Shown: positions 10,660 to 18,923 of the stretch, piece after piece
Layout of the letters: the number at the start of each line of letters is the position of its first letter
How positions within the stretch are numbered: position 1 is the first letter of the stretch
Source: Nocardioides sp. WS12
Lineage (GTDB): Bacteria; Actinomycetota; Actinomycetes; Propionibacteriales; Nocardioidaceae
Assembly (NCBI RefSeq): GCF_014108865.1
Contig: NZ_CP053928.1
Span: forward strand, 2,542,001 to 2,606,000
DNA length: 64,000 nucleotides
Direction of reading: 5' to 3'
Position numbers and translations under genes: made by a program
The notes under the pieces: generated by a model
The model's input: only the letters and a program-made list of their open reading frames with translations
Told to the model about the DNA's origin: nothing
Databases searched by the model: none

Positions 10660-11745
10660 ATGCGCGTGCTGGTGGCCCCTGACAAGTTCGCCGGCACGCT
10701 GACCGCGGTCGAGGCGGCCGAAGCGATCGCGGCCGGCTGGCGACGCCACGCCCCGGACGACGAGATCGTGCTGGCGCCCATGTCGGACGGCGGCCCGGGC
10801 TTCGTGGACGTGCTCCATGCCTCGCTCGGGGGTGACCTGCTGGCCGTCACCGTCGAAGCGCCTCCGGGCCACGAGGTCCCGGCGACGCTGTTGATGGTCG
10901 GGACGACGGCGTACGTCGAGAGCGCCCAGGCCTGCGGCATCCACCTCACTGGCGGCAAGCTCGGCGAGTTCGGTACGACGGTGGGCGTCGGCTCGCTCGT
11001 CCTGGAAGCCATCAACGCCGGAGCCGAGCGGGTCGTGGTCGGGCTCGGCGGTTCCGGGACCATCGACGGGGGAGCCGGGATGCTGGCCGCCCTCGGGGCG
11101 TCGGCCGACGTCGCCCTCGATGTCGGCGGCGTCTTCCTCAACGGTGTCACCAGCGTCGACCTGAGCATCGCCCGCGGGCTCGTCGACGGGGTGGAGATCA
11201 TCGCGGCGACCGACGTCGACAACCCGCTGACCGGACTGTTCGGCGCGAGCAAGACCTTCGGCGCGCAGAAGGGGCTCGACGAGGAGATGCAGGTCGTCAT
11301 GGACGGCTACCTCGAGGAGTTCGCGGTCGCGACCGAGCGTCGCCTCGCTCTCGCACCCGGCGCCGGTGCTGCCGGCGGCCTGGGCTTCGCCCTGATGTTG
11401 CTCGGAGGCACGCGGGTCAGCGGCATCGGCCTGGTCGCGGACGCCGTGCGCCTGGCCGAGCAGGCGCGGACGGCCGACCTGGTCATCACGGGCGAAGGCG
11501 CCTTCGACTTCAGCAGCCGCGCGGGCAAGGTCCCGGCCGGGGTCGCCGCCATCGCTGCGGAAGCCCTGCGCCCGTGCGTGGCGCTGGCTGGCCAGGTGCT
11601 GGTCGGCTCGCGGGAGATGCGCGCGCTCGGCATGGATGCGGCCTACTCCCTCGTGGACGCTGTGGGGGAGGAGCGCGCCTTCGCCGATCCGGCCGGCGCA
11701 CTCACGGAACTGGCCGCACGCGTCGCACGAACGTGGTCCAGCTGA
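10660..11745 (+). CDS. Glycerate 2-kinase (GlxK/GarK family)
   Basis: 361-aa glycerate kinase that phosphorylates D-glycerate with ATP; members of this family generally give 2-phosphoglycerate. Signatures: N-terminal APDKFAGTLTAVEAAEAI, APMSDGGPGF, GLGGSGTIDGGAGML and ITGEGAFDFSSRAGKVPAGV. The ATG at 10660 is chosen because it starts the family sequence MRVLVAPDKF, and a CATGAT -10-like element lies six bases upstream, so the gene may have its own leaderless promoter 8 bp after the phospholipase stop. A glycerate kinase gene near erpA and adoK is also found in Mycobacterium tuberculosis (Rv2205c-Rv2202c). Confidence 0.9.
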   Translation: MRVLVAPDKFAGTLTAVEAAEAIAAGWRRHAPDDEIVLAPMSDGGPGFVDVLHASLGGDLLAVTVEAPPGHEVPATLLMVGTTAYVESAQACGIHLTGGKLGEFGTTVGVGSLVLEAINAGAERVVVGLGGSGTIDGGAGMLAALGASADVALDVGGVFLNGVTSVDLSIARGLVDGVEIIAATDVDNPLTGLFGASKTFGAQKGLDEEMQVVMDGYLEEFAVATERRLALAPGAGAAGGLGFALMLLGGTRVSGIGLVADAVRLAEQARTADLVITGEGAFDFSSRAGKVPAGVAAIAAEALRPCVALAGQVLVGSREMRALGMDAAYSLVDAVGEERAFADPAGALTELAARVARTWSS

Positions 11746-11748
11746 GAT

Positions 11749-11790
11749 GGTCGTCGAGTAGCCGAGCCGCCAGGCGAGGCATATCGAGAC
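11749..11790. repeat. Dispersed intergenic palindromic repeat (type 1)
   Basis: Sequence beginning GGTCGTCGAGTAGCC and ending ATATCGAGAC, with imperfect internal symmetry (GAGCCGCC / GGCGAGGC). It resembles short extragenic palindromes often found between genes in Nocardioides-type genomes. Only one copy of this type is in the window. Confidence 0.5.
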
Positions 11791-11796
11791 GCTTTC

Positions 11797-11810
11797 TGGA
11801 ACATGTTCTA
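11797..11810. promoter_or_regulatory. KstR-type TetR operator upstream of the alcohol dehydrogenase
   Basis: tggAACatGTTctA fits the published KstR consensus TnnAACnnGTTnnA at every fixed position. It overlaps the -10 element of the downstream gene, the usual place for a repressor. Related TetR regulators of lipid catabolism bind similar palindromes, so the exact regulator is uncertain; none is encoded in this window. Confidence 0.6.
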
Positions 11811-11814
11811 GATT
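11809..11814 (+). promoter_or_regulatory. Leaderless -10 element of the alcohol dehydrogenase
   Basis: TAGATT, six bases, then GTG at 11821. It overlaps the end of the inverted repeat just upstream. Confidence 0.65.
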
Positions 11815-11820
11815 GCTCGG

Positions 11821-12951
11821 GTGACCGAACCCCTGTGCACCACTGCCCTCGTCGTCAACGAACCCGGCGGCGACTTCGTCTTCACTGACGTGCATCTCGA
11901 GGCGCCCCGTGCCGACGAGGTGCTGGTACGGATTGTCGCGACCGGTCTGTGCCACACCGACCTGACCGTGCCCACGATGCTGCCCGCCGAGATGATGCCC
12001 ACGGTGATGGGCCACGAAGGCACCGGCGTCGTCGAGCAGGTCGGCGCCGATGTCGCGGGGATCGAGGTCGGCGACCACGTGGTGATCAGCTTCCGGTCGT
12101 GCCGGGCCTGCGGCCCCTGCGAGGAAGGCCACGTCGGCTACTGCGAGCAGGCGCTGCTGCTCAACTACATGGGCATGCGTGCCGACGGCTCGACGACGAT
12201 GACGGCAGCGGAGGGTGATCGCGCCGGCCAGACGGTCTTCGGCAATTTCTTCGGCCAGTCCAGCTTCGCCCGCCACGCCCTCGCGTACGCCGACAACTGC
12301 GTCGTCGTCGACAAGTCGCTCGACCTGACCCGGCTGGCCCCCTTCGCCTGCGGGTTCCAGACCGGCGCTGGCACCGTGCTCAACCTGCTGGACCCCGCGC
12401 CCGGAGACTCGCTCGTGGTCTTCGGTGCCGGCGGAGTCGGCCTCGCCGCGGTTGCGGCCGCGCGCGGTCGTGGCGTCGAGACGGTCGTCGTCGTCGACCC
12501 GCTCGCCGCCCGTCGGGCCATCGCCGAGGAGTACGGCGCCACGGCGATCGACCCCACGGTGGACGGTGCCCCGGCCGTCGAGGAACAGGTCCGGTCGCTC
12601 ACGGGTGGCGGGGCGTCATACGCGATCGACACGACGGCGCTGCCCGCGGTCGTGCTCCAGGCCCAGCGGTCGCTGCGCAACCGCGGCATGCTCGTCGCGC
12701 TCGGCCTGGGCGCACCGGAGTACACGATCGACGCGATCGACCTGCTGTCGACCGGCAAGACCGTCCGGTCCTCGGTGGAGGGGGAGTCGGACCCGCTGGT
12801 GACCATTCCCGAACTGATCGCGCTGCGCGAAGCCGGGAAGTTCGACGTCGACCACCTCGTGACGACGTACCCCTTCGAGCGGATCGCCGACGCCATCGCG
12901 GACACGAAATCGGGTCTCGTGGTGAAGCCCGTCCTCGTCTGGGGGGAATAA
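11821..12951 (+). CDS. Zinc-dependent alcohol dehydrogenase (AdhD-like)
   Basis: 376-aa medium-chain zinc alcohol dehydrogenase, related to the class III/AdhD group. Catalytic zinc ligands are seen in GLCHTDL and GHEGTGVVEQVG. The structural zinc site has the C-x2-C-x2-C-x7-C pattern in CRACGPCEEGHVGYC. The NAD-binding fold is VFGAGGVGLAAVAAARG with VVVD at the end of the second strand. The GTG start has no Shine-Dalgarno and lies six bases from TAGATT. A KstR-like operator overlaps the promoter, which suggests induction during sterol or lipid catabolism; the substrate is not known. Confidence 0.9.
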   Translation: MTEPLCTTALVVNEPGGDFVFTDVHLEAPRADEVLVRIVATGLCHTDLTVPTMLPAEMMPTVMGHEGTGVVEQVGADVAGIEVGDHVVISFRSCRACGPCEEGHVGYCEQALLLNYMGMRADGSTTMTAAEGDRAGQTVFGNFFGQSSFARHALAYADNCVVVDKSLDLTRLAPFACGFQTGAGTVLNLLDPAPGDSLVVFGAGGVGLAAVAAARGRGVETVVVVDPLAARRAIAEEYGATAIDPTVDGAPAVEEQVRSLTGGGASYAIDTTALPAVVLQAQRSLRNRGMLVALGLGAPEYTIDAIDLLSTGKTVRSSVEGESDPLVTIPELIALREAGKFDVDHLVTTYPFERIADAIADTKSGLVVKPVLVWGE

Positions 12952-13027
12952 CCACAACTGTGCGACCATTGGGTCCAGTAGAACCCCTTTCTGACATGCC
13001 AAGCATGGACAACACCCTGGAGTGAGC

Positions 13028-13450
13028 ATGAGCGACAGTTGCTGCGGTGGCGGCCACAGCCACGAGGCCGAGGCCACCGGTACGACGACGACCATCGCCG
13101 AGCCGGTCTCCTTCGACCGCCGTGAAGACCAGATCAACATCAGCCCCGTTGCTGCCGCGAAGGTGGCCAGCCTCCTCGAGCAGGAGGGTCGCACCGACCT
13201 GCAGCTGCGGATCTCGGTGCAGCCCGGTGGCTGCAGCGGCCTGCGCTACCAGCTCTTCTTCGACGAGCGGACCCTCGACGGCGACGTCGTGACCGACTTC
13301 GACGGCGTCGGCGTGGTCGTCGACCGGATGAGCGTGCCCTACCTCAACGGTGCGGTGATCGACTTCGTCGACACCATCGAGAAGCAGGGCTTCACCATCG
13401 ACAACCCGAACGCCACGGGTTCCTGCGCGTGCGGTGACTCGTTCAACTGA
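13028..13450 (+). CDS. erpA: Iron-sulfur cluster insertion protein, ErpA/HesB type
   Basis: 140-aa A-type carrier that delivers Fe-S clusters to target proteins. The three conserved cysteines are present: one in QPGGCSGLRY and two in the C-terminal GSCACGDSFN. The core closely matches the mycobacterial protein Rv2204c as remembered, including the same C-terminus. It carries an extra N-terminal stretch of about 35 residues with CCGGGHSHE, a possible metal-binding tail. The ATG at 13028 is preferred over the GTG at 13022 because GGAG at 13019-13022 then has normal spacing. A strong terminator follows directly. Confidence 0.9.
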   Translation: MSDSCCGGGHSHEAEATGTTTTIAEPVSFDRREDQINISPVAAAKVASLLEQEGRTDLQLRISVQPGGCSGLRYQLFFDERTLDGDVVTDFDGVGVVVDRMSVPYLNGAVIDFVDTIEKQGFTIDNPNATGSCACGDSFN

Positions 13451-13460
13451 GCATCCAATG

Positions 13461-13492
13461 AAGAAAGCCCCCGCCTCGGCGGGGGCTTTCTT
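13461..13492 (+). terminator. Rho-independent terminator after erpA
   Basis: A perfect 15-bp GC-rich stem, AAGAAAGCCCCCGCC paired with GGCGGGGGCTTTCTT, separated by TC. The A/T-rich stem ends could let it act in both directions. Confidence 0.9.
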
Positions 13493-13497
13493 GCGTC

Positions 13498-13535
13498 GGT
13501 GGTCGAGGAGGTCGCTCTGCGACCGTCTCGAGACC
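13498..13535. repeat. Dispersed intergenic palindromic repeat (type 2)
   Basis: Starts GGTGGTCGAGGAG and ends CTCGAGACC, with an inner hairpin GGTCGC-TCT-GCGACC. This is a second kind of extragenic palindrome, lying between the erpA terminator and the stop of the next minus-strand gene. Confidence 0.5.
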
Positions 13536-13536
13536 C

Positions 13537-13749
13537 TCAGTCCAGGTGCAGCTGGAGAGCGTTCGCGAGGCGCTGGGCGGCCTCGGAGATCTCGATGCCG
13601 CGCTTGGGCATCTCGCGGGGGAATTCGTCGAAGTGAATGCTCGGCGCAGGACGCGTGGCCTTGACGGCCGCCCGGGCGAGCTGGCGGTTGACTGCCTCGC
13701 AGTCGGCGTGCAGGTCGCTGGGGGCGGCGATCTCTTCGTACGGGCTCAT
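13537..13749 (-). CDS. Conserved small hypothetical protein
   Basis: 70-aa acidic, soluble protein (MSPYEEIAAPSDLHADCEAV at the start, then a segment rich in IHFDEFPREMPKRGIEISEA and a helical C-terminus). No family was recognised. Support for it being real: a well-formed leaderless promoter (TAACGT six bases before the ATG), composition unlike a shadow frame, and location in a gap that would otherwise be empty. No role can be proposed. Confidence 0.65.
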   Translation of the reverse strand: MSPYEEIAAPSDLHADCEAVNRQLARAAVKATRPAPSIHFDEFPREMPKRGIEISEAAQRLANALQLHLD

Positions 13750-13755
13750 GCTTCG

Positions 13756-13761
13756 ACGTTA
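13756..13761 (-). promoter_or_regulatory. Leaderless -10 element of the 70-aa gene
   Basis: TAACGT on the minus strand, six bases before the ATG at 13749. Confidence 0.55.
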
Positions 13762-13818
13762 AGCGTTACTCCTGGGTAGACCCAGTGGGACCGCCCCAAC
13801 TTCGTGTTACGTCTCCGA

Positions 13819-13824
13819 TAACCT
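13819..13824 (+). promoter_or_regulatory. Leaderless -10 element of adoK
   Basis: TAACCT, eight bases before the GTG at 13833. The spacing is slightly longer than at other leaderless genes here, but no Shine-Dalgarno is present. Confidence 0.5.
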
Positions 13825-13832
13825 TCCGTGTC

Positions 13833-14822
13833 GTGACTGCACCCACGGGCTCCCTCCTGATCGCTGGCTCGATCGCGACCGACCATCTGATGACGTTTGC
13901 CGGCAAGTTCTCGGACTCGCTGGTGGTCGATCAGCTCGACAAGCTCTCGGTGTCCTTCCTGGTCAACGACCTCGAGATCCGCCGCGGCGGTGTGGCGCCG
14001 AACATGTGCTTCGGCCTCGCCCGCCTCGGCCTGCGACCGGTCCTGGTCGGCGCTGCCGGCGAGGACTTCGCCGACTACCGCTCCTGGCTGGAGCGCAATG
14101 GCGTCGACTGCGACTCCGTCCACATCTCCGACAGCAAGCACACGGCGCGCTTCGTGTGCACCACGGACACGACGATGGCCCAGTTCGCGTCGTTCTACCC
14201 GGGGGCGATGAGTGAGGCCAGCCTGATCGAGCTCGCCCCGATCGTCGACCGCGTCGGTGCGCCGTCGTACGTCCTGATCGGCGCGGACGACCCCGACGCG
14301 ATGAAGCGTCACACCGAGGAGTGCCGCCAGCGCGGCTACCCCTTCATCGCCGACTGCTCCCAGCAGCTCGCCTTCGCCGAGGGCGATCTCATTCGCGACC
14401 TCATCGAAGGCGCCGCGATCCTGTTCTCCAACGAGTACGAGTCGCACGTCATCGAGAAGAAGACGGGCTGGAGCGCCGAGGAGGTGCTCTCGAAGGTCGA
14501 CATCCAGGTCACCACCCTCGGCAAGGACGGCGTCCGGGTCACCACCAACGACGGCACGTCGTTCGAGATCCCGGCCGCCAAGGATGTCGCCGCGCTCGAG
14601 CCCACCGGTGTCGGTGACGCCTTCCGCGCCGGCTTCCTGGCTGCCCTGTCGTGGGGCTCCTCGCTCGAGCGGGCCGCTCAGGTCGGCTGCGTGCTCGCTG
14701 CGTACGTCGTCGAGACGGTCGGCACCCAGGAGTACGACTTCACCCTGCCGCAGTTCGTGGACCGGGTCCGTGACTCCTACGGCGACGACGCCGCCGACGA
14801 GGTCGGCAAGTTCCTCATCTGA
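13833..14822 (+). CDS. adoK: Adenosine kinase, actinobacterial PfkB type (AdoK/CbhK)
   Basis: 329-aa PfkB-family kinase that phosphorylates adenosine to AMP in purine salvage. It closely follows mycobacterial AdoK (Rv2202c) as remembered: GSIATDHLM, SVSFLVNDL, RRGGVAPNM, VLVGAAGEDFADYRSWL, HTARFVCTTD, FYPGAMSEA, and the catalytic PTGVGDAFRAGF with the GxGD base. These features separate it from sugar PfkB kinases. The GTG at 13833 starts the first beta-strand (VTAPTGSLLIAGS) and is supported by the upstream -10. The 3' end overlaps the TusA-like gene on the other strand by 8 bp. It is two genes upstream of ctaC, as in related genomes. Confidence 0.85.
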   Translation: MTAPTGSLLIAGSIATDHLMTFAGKFSDSLVVDQLDKLSVSFLVNDLEIRRGGVAPNMCFGLARLGLRPVLVGAAGEDFADYRSWLERNGVDCDSVHISDSKHTARFVCTTDTTMAQFASFYPGAMSEASLIELAPIVDRVGAPSYVLIGADDPDAMKRHTEECRQRGYPFIADCSQQLAFAEGDLIRDLIEGAAILFSNEYESHVIEKKTGWSAEEVLSKVDIQVTTLGKDGVRVTTNDGTSFEIPAAKDVAALEPTGVGDAFRAGFLAALSWGSSLERAAQVGCVLAAYVVETVGTQEYDFTLPQFVDRVRDSYGDDAADEVGKFLI

Positions 14823-15039
14823 GCCGGCGCACGGTGTAGCGGGGCAGGTTGTCGTCGGCGAGGTCCTCGCCGACGTACTCCTGACCCCGCATCCGGCACC
14901 ACGCCGGTACGTCGTAACGGGCGGCCGGGTCGCGCGCGACGACGGCCAGCAGGTCGCCGACGGCGACAGAGGGCAACGCCTTGGCCAGTTCGATGATCGG
15001 GCGGGGGCACGGGAAGTCCCGGCAGTCGAGTTCCAGCAC
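14815..15039 (-). CDS. TusA/SirA-family sulfur carrier
   Basis: 74-aa protein of the TusA fold. The active-site Cys lies in the CPxP motif of DFPCPRPIIELAKAL; TusA proteins carry a persulfide on this Cys and pass it to the next acceptor. The protein is the usual length. The GTG at 15039 starts two bases after the cysteine desulfurase stop, so both are surely co-transcribed and the desulfurase is the likely sulfur donor. The acceptor (tRNA thiolation, molybdenum cofactor or other) is not in the window. Confidence 0.8.
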   Translation of the reverse strand: MLELDCRDFPCPRPIIELAKALPSVAVGDLLAVVARDPAARYDVPAWCRMRGQEYVGEDLADDNLPRYTVRRLR

Positions 15040-15041
15040 GG

Positions 15042-16157
15042 CTACATCCCTGCCCGGGCGCGGATGGCGGTGACCGACTCGACCAGGGCGGCGCAGAACC
15101 CGTCGACCTGGTCGTCGGTGGTGTCGCGCTCCAGGGACACCCGGACGTTGCCGTGAGTCAGGGCGCCCATCGCGGCCAGCACGTGGCTGGGCTCCAATGT
15201 GGACGCGGTGCAGGCCGACCCGCTGGCGACGCCGTAGCCGCGCTGCGCGAGGTCGGAGACGATTTCGTCGCCACCGACGTACAGCGCCGAGAAGGTCACC
15301 AGCTGCGGCAGCCGCGCGGTCGTGTCGCCGACCACCTCGACGTCCGGCAGGGCCGCGGCAGCGGCGCGGATGCGCGCCACATGACCGAACAGTCGGTTTC
15401 CGACGTCGACCTGCTCGGCAACGCAGGCCTGGAGTGCCGCAGCAGCGGCGAGGACCGCCGGGATGTTCGGGAACCCCGGCTGGTCCAGGCCGTCGTCGCC
15501 CGGGAACGGATTGGTCCACCGAGTGCCCCGGCGTACCGCCAGGAGTCCGACGCCTGCCGGGCCGCCCCACTTGTGCGCCGAGGCGGTGAGTGCGTCCCAG
15601 CGCTCGGGCAGCGCGACGTGGCCGAGCGCGGCGGCACCGTCGACCAGCAGGGGCACGCCGGCGGGCAACTCGAGTTCATCGACGCGTTGCAGGGTGCCGA
15701 CTTCCTGATTGGCGGCCTGGAGGGCGACGGCACCGACACCGGGCTCCCGCGCGGCCGCGGCCATCGAGGTGAGGTCGACATGCCCGAAGGCGTCGACGGC
15801 AATGGACGCATGCGCGGGGGAGTCGCGCCACTGGACCGCGTGGAGCACCGAGGAGTGCTCGACTGCGCTGTGGACGATGCCGAGCCGTCCGGTGGCCGAG
15901 GTGAGACCCAACAGTCCGCGGTGGACCGCATCGGTCCCCGAGGCAGCGAAGCCGACTTCGTCCGGTTGGGCGCCGATGCACTCGGCGATCACGGCGCGGG
16001 CGTTGTCGAGGAGCAGGCGTGCGTCCCGGCCCGGTCCGTGCAGCCGGCGCGGGTCGCCGTACCCCCGCTCGAGCGCAGCGAGCAGCGTGTCACGCGCGGC
16101 GGGGTGCAGGCGCTGCGACGATGCCGCGTCGAGGTACACCTCAGGTGTGCTGCTCAC
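15042..16157 (-). CDS. Cysteine desulfurase (IscS/NifS-like class V aminotransferase)
   Basis: 371-aa PLP enzyme that takes sulfur from cysteine as a persulfide, leaving alanine. The PLP lysine is in SAHKWGGPAGVG, the ring-stacking/Asp region is LVDGAAALGH, and the persulfide cysteine is in GVASGSACTAST, matching the IscS-type active-site loop. The start VSSTPEVYLDAASSQRLHP is typical. The GTG at 16157 has TATCGT seven bases upstream. It forms a two-gene unit with the TusA-like carrier. It is not part of an isc or suf cluster, which suggests a dedicated sulfur-relay role. Confidence 0.85.
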   Translation of the reverse strand: MSSTPEVYLDAASSQRLHPAARDTLLAALERGYGDPRRLHGPGRDARLLLDNARAVIAECIGAQPDEVGFAASGTDAVHRGLLGLTSATGRLGIVHSAVEHSSVLHAVQWRDSPAHASIAVDAFGHVDLTSMAAAAREPGVGAVALQAANQEVGTLQRVDELELPAGVPLLVDGAAALGHVALPERWDALTASAHKWGGPAGVGLLAVRRGTRWTNPFPGDDGLDQPGFPNIPAVLAAAAALQACVAEQVDVGNRLFGHVARIRAAAAALPDVEVVGDTTARLPQLVTFSALYVGGDEIVSDLAQRGYGVASGSACTASTLEPSHVLAAMGALTHGNVRVSLERDTTDDQVDGFCAALVESVTAIRARAGM

Positions 16158-16164
16158 AGGGGCG

Positions 16165-16170
16165 ACGATA
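16165..16170 (-). promoter_or_regulatory. Leaderless -10 element of the cysteine desulfurase
   Basis: TATCGT on the minus strand, seven bases before the GTG at 16157. Confidence 0.5.
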
Positions 16171-16253
16171 GATGAGGGACAGGGGAGCGGTGGCGAGCAC
16201 GGCGCGCTGGTCCGAACCACTGACCCCACGCCCCGCACGGGTCCCGTCTCCGC

Positions 16254-16259
16254 TAGTGT
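16254..16259 (+). promoter_or_regulatory. Candidate -10 element of ctaC
   Basis: TAGTGT about 38 bp before the GTG, leaving a short leader that contains the AGGAAGG ribosome site at 16283-16289. Confidence 0.4.
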
Positions 16260-16296
16260 TCGCAATTGTTCTGACCCTCGAGAGGAAGGCTCGTTC

Positions 16297-17172
16297 GTGG
16301 GCTGGTGGCTACCCGAGCGCACGCGTGGATCCCGACGGCATTTGCGTCGCGTGATTCCGCTCGCCGGCATCGTCGTACTCGCGTTCGCGTTGTCCGGATG
16401 TTCGACCGATACCCAGTGGGAACGGTTCGGCATGCCGGAGATCAAGTCCGAACAGGGTGAACACATCCTCCTGTTGTGGCAGGGCGCGTGGATCGCTGCG
16501 CTCGTCACCGGTGTGATCACGTGGGCGCTCATCATCGGTGTCCCGATCTGGTTCCGTCGTCGTAGTGACGACGAGGTCCCGGTCCAGACCCGCTACAACC
16601 TGCCGATCGAGATCTTCTACACGATCTTCCCGATCGTGATGGTCGTCGCGTTCTTCGCGCAGACGGTCCGGGTGCAGAACATCGCGCTCGAGCACGTCGC
16701 GAACCCCGATGTCGTGGTCAAGGTCGTCGGCCAGAAGTGGTCGTGGACCTTCAACTACCCCGACACCGAGGCCGCGGGCGGCAAGAACGTCTTCGTCTCC
16801 GGCACGGGTGAGGACATCCCGCAGTTGGTCATTCCGGTCCACAAGACCGTCGAGTTCCAGCTGTACAGCCCCGACGTGATCCACAACTTCGGTATCCCGG
16901 CCTTCGCCATGCGCATGGACGTCGTTCCCGGCAACGACAACTCCTACCAGGTGACCCCGACCGAGACCGGCGTCTACGACGGCAAGTGCTACGAACTGTG
17001 CGGCGCTTACCACTCGCGGATGCTGTTCACCGTCAAGGTCGTCACCGACGCGGAGTACGACGCGTACCTGGCCGAGCTGGCTGCTGACCCCGAGCACGTC
17101 TCCGAGGAGCCCGTCGACGGCGGCGTCTACTCCGAGAACCTCATTGACGACGAAGAGGGAGGGCACGAGTGA
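16297..17172 (+). CDS. ctaC: Cytochrome c oxidase subunit II (aa3)
   Basis: 291-aa subunit II of the aa3 terminal oxidase; it takes electrons from the bcc complex at its CuA site. The N-terminus is a lipoprotein signal with lipobox LSGC near residue 37, then two membrane helices ([20 protein letters not shown] and [16 protein letters not shown]). The CuA ligands are in the C-terminal cupredoxin domain: [12 protein letters not shown] plus the earlier His in [22 protein letters not shown] is the conserved aromatic patch. The GTG start follows AGGAAGG. Its TGA overlaps the ctaD start (GTGA). Confidence 0.95.
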   Translation: MGWWLPERTRGSRRHLRRVIPLAGIVVLAFALSGCSTDTQWERFGMPEIKSEQGEHILLLWQGAWIAALVTGVITWALIIGVPIWFRRRSDDEVPVQTRYNLPIEIFYTIFPIVMVVAFFAQTVRVQNIALEHVANPDVVVKVVGQKWSWTFNYPDTEAAGGKNVFVSGTGEDIPQLVIPVHKTVEFQLYSPDVIHNFGIPAFAMRMDVVPGNDNSYQVTPTETGVYDGKCYELCGAYHSRMLFTVKVVTDAEYDAYLAELAADPEHVSEEPVDGGVYSENLIDDEEGGHE

Positions 17173-18923
17173 CCGCGACTGCCGCTCGCTCCGCAGACCT
17201 CACCGAGCGCAAGCCGCTCGGACAGCAGGTTGTGCGGGTGCTGACCACGACCGACCACAAGCTGATCGGCAACCTGTACTTCGTCACCGCCATGGGCTGG
17301 TTCATCGCTGGCGGCATCATGGCGCTGCTCATCCGGTCCGAGCTCGCCTACCCGGGCAGCCAGCTCGTCAACGAGGAGCTCTACAACCAGCTCTTCACGA
17401 TGCACGGCACGATCATGCTGCTGCTGTTCGCGACGCCGCTGTTCTTCGGCTTCGGTAACGCGATCATGCCGCTGCAGATCGGCGCGCCCGACGTCGCGTT
17501 CCCGCGCCTGAACATGTTCAGCTACTGGCTGTACCTGTTCGGTGGCCTCATCGCCGGTGCCGGCTTCCTCACCCCGCAGGGTGCCGCGTCCTTCGGCTGG
17601 TTCGCCTACACGCCGCTGTCCGACTCGGTCAATAGCCCCGGCGTCGGTGGCGACCTGTGGATCATGGGCCTGTGGATGGCCGGTCTGGGAACGATCCTGG
17701 GTGCGGTCAACTTCATCACCACGATCATCTGCATGCGCGCGCCCGGCATGACGATGTTCCGGATGCCGATCTTCGTGTGGACCGTGCTGATCACGGCGAT
17801 CCTCGTGCTGATCGCCTTCCCGATCCTCGCCGGTGCGCTGCTCTCGCTCGAGGCTGATCGACAACTCGGTGCCCACGTCTTCGACACCTCGACAGGTGGC
17901 GCGATCCTCTGGCAACACCTGTTCTGGTTCTTCGGGCACCCAGAGGTCTACATCATCGCCCTGCCGTTCTTCGGCATCATTTCCGAGATCCTGCCGGTCT
18001 TCAGTCGCAAGCCGATCTTCGGCTACGTCGGCCTGGTCGGCGCCACGCTCGGCATCGCGATCCTGTCGGTGGCGGTGTGGGCACACCACATGTTCGTCAC
18101 GGGTGCGGTGAACCTCGCGTTCTTCTCCGGCATGACGTTCCTGATCGCGGTCCCGACCGGCGTGAAGTTCTTCAACTGGATCGGCACGATGTGGGGCGGA
18201 TCAGTACGCATGGACACACCCATGCTCTGGTCGATCGGCTTCCTCACGACGTTCCTCTTCGGTGGCCTGACCGGCATCATCCTGGCCAGCCCGCCGCTGG
18301 ACTTCCACGTGTCCGACTCGTACTTCGTGGTGGCGCACTTCCACTACACGGTGTTCGGAACCGTCGTGTTCGCCATGTTCGCGGGCTTCTACTTCTGGTG
18401 GCCAAAGCTCACCGGACGAATGCTCGACGAACGACTCGGCAAGATTCACTTCTGGCTGTTGTTCATCGGCTTCCACACGACCTTCCTCATCCAGCACTGG
18501 CTGGGCATCGAGGGCATGCCGCGTCGTTACGCGGACTACCTGCCCGGCGATGACTGGGAGGTCCTGAACCAGGTGTCGACGATCGGTGCCTTCGTGCTCG
18601 CGTCCTCGATGCTGCCGTTCTTCTACAACGTCTACGTCTCCCGCAAGAGCCCGCTGGTCAACACCGACGACCCGTGGGGTTGGGGCCGGTCGCTGGAGTG
18701 GGCCACGAGCTGCCCGCCGCCGCGTCACAACTTCCACACCTTGCCGCGGATCCGGTCGGAATCTCCGGCGTTCGACCTGCACCACCCGGAGATCGCCGCG
18801 ATCGAGATGTATGACAACCCGGCGGAGTTCGACGGTGCCGGCAAGGGCGACCTGCCGGACACCGAGGGCCGTGCCGAGCACCTCGAGGAGCAGATCAAGA
18901 AGAACAAGGACGGGGACGCCTGA
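17169..18923 (+). CDS. ctaD: Cytochrome c oxidase subunit I (aa3)
   Basis: 584-aa catalytic subunit with about 12 membrane helices and hemes a and a3 plus CuB. Visible ligands: [19 protein letters not shown] (low-spin heme His), [10 protein letters not shown] (CuB His and the His-Tyr pair), [11 protein letters not shown] (CuB His-His), and [11 protein letters not shown] (heme a3 and heme a His). EVYIIALP gives the crosslinked Tyr region. The length fits the actinobacterial enzyme. Translationally coupled to ctaC and to ctaF (TGATG). Confidence 0.97.
   Translation: MTATAARSADLTERKPLGQQVVRVLTTTDHKLIGNLYFVTAMGWFIAGGIMALLIRSELAYPGSQLVNEELYNQLFTMHGTIMLLLFATPLFFGFGNAIMPLQIGAPDVAFPRLNMFSYWLYLFGGLIAGAGFLTPQGAASFGWFAYTPLSDSVNSPGVGGDLWIMGLWMAGLGTILGAVNFITTIICMRAPGMTMFRMPIFVWTVLITAILVLIAFPILAGALLSLEADRQLGAHVFDTSTGGAILWQHLFWFFGHPEVYIIALPFFGIISEILPVFSRKPIFGYVGLVGATLGIAILSVAVWAHHMFVTGAVNLAFFSGMTFLIAVPTGVKFFNWIGTMWGGSVRMDTPMLWSIGFLTTFLFGGLTGIILASPPLDFHVSDSYFVVAHFHYTVFGTVVFAMFAGFYFWWPKLTGRMLDERLGKIHFWLLFIGFHTTFLIQHWLGIEGMPRRYADYLPGDDWEVLNQVSTIGAFVLASSMLPFFYNVYVSRKSPLVNTDDPWGWGRSLEWATSCPPPRHNFHTLPRIRSESPAFDLHHPEIAAIEMYDNPAEFDGAGKGDLPDTEGRAEHLEEQIKKNKDGDA

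Noticed and set aside
10642..12276. 544-codon minus-strand frame over glycerate kinase and alcohol dehydrogenase
   Set aside because: Antisense to two clear enzymes; no recognisable domain.
13022..13027. GTG start for erpA two codons upstream
   Set aside because: It would overlap its own GGAG ribosome site; the ATG at 13028 has correct spacing.
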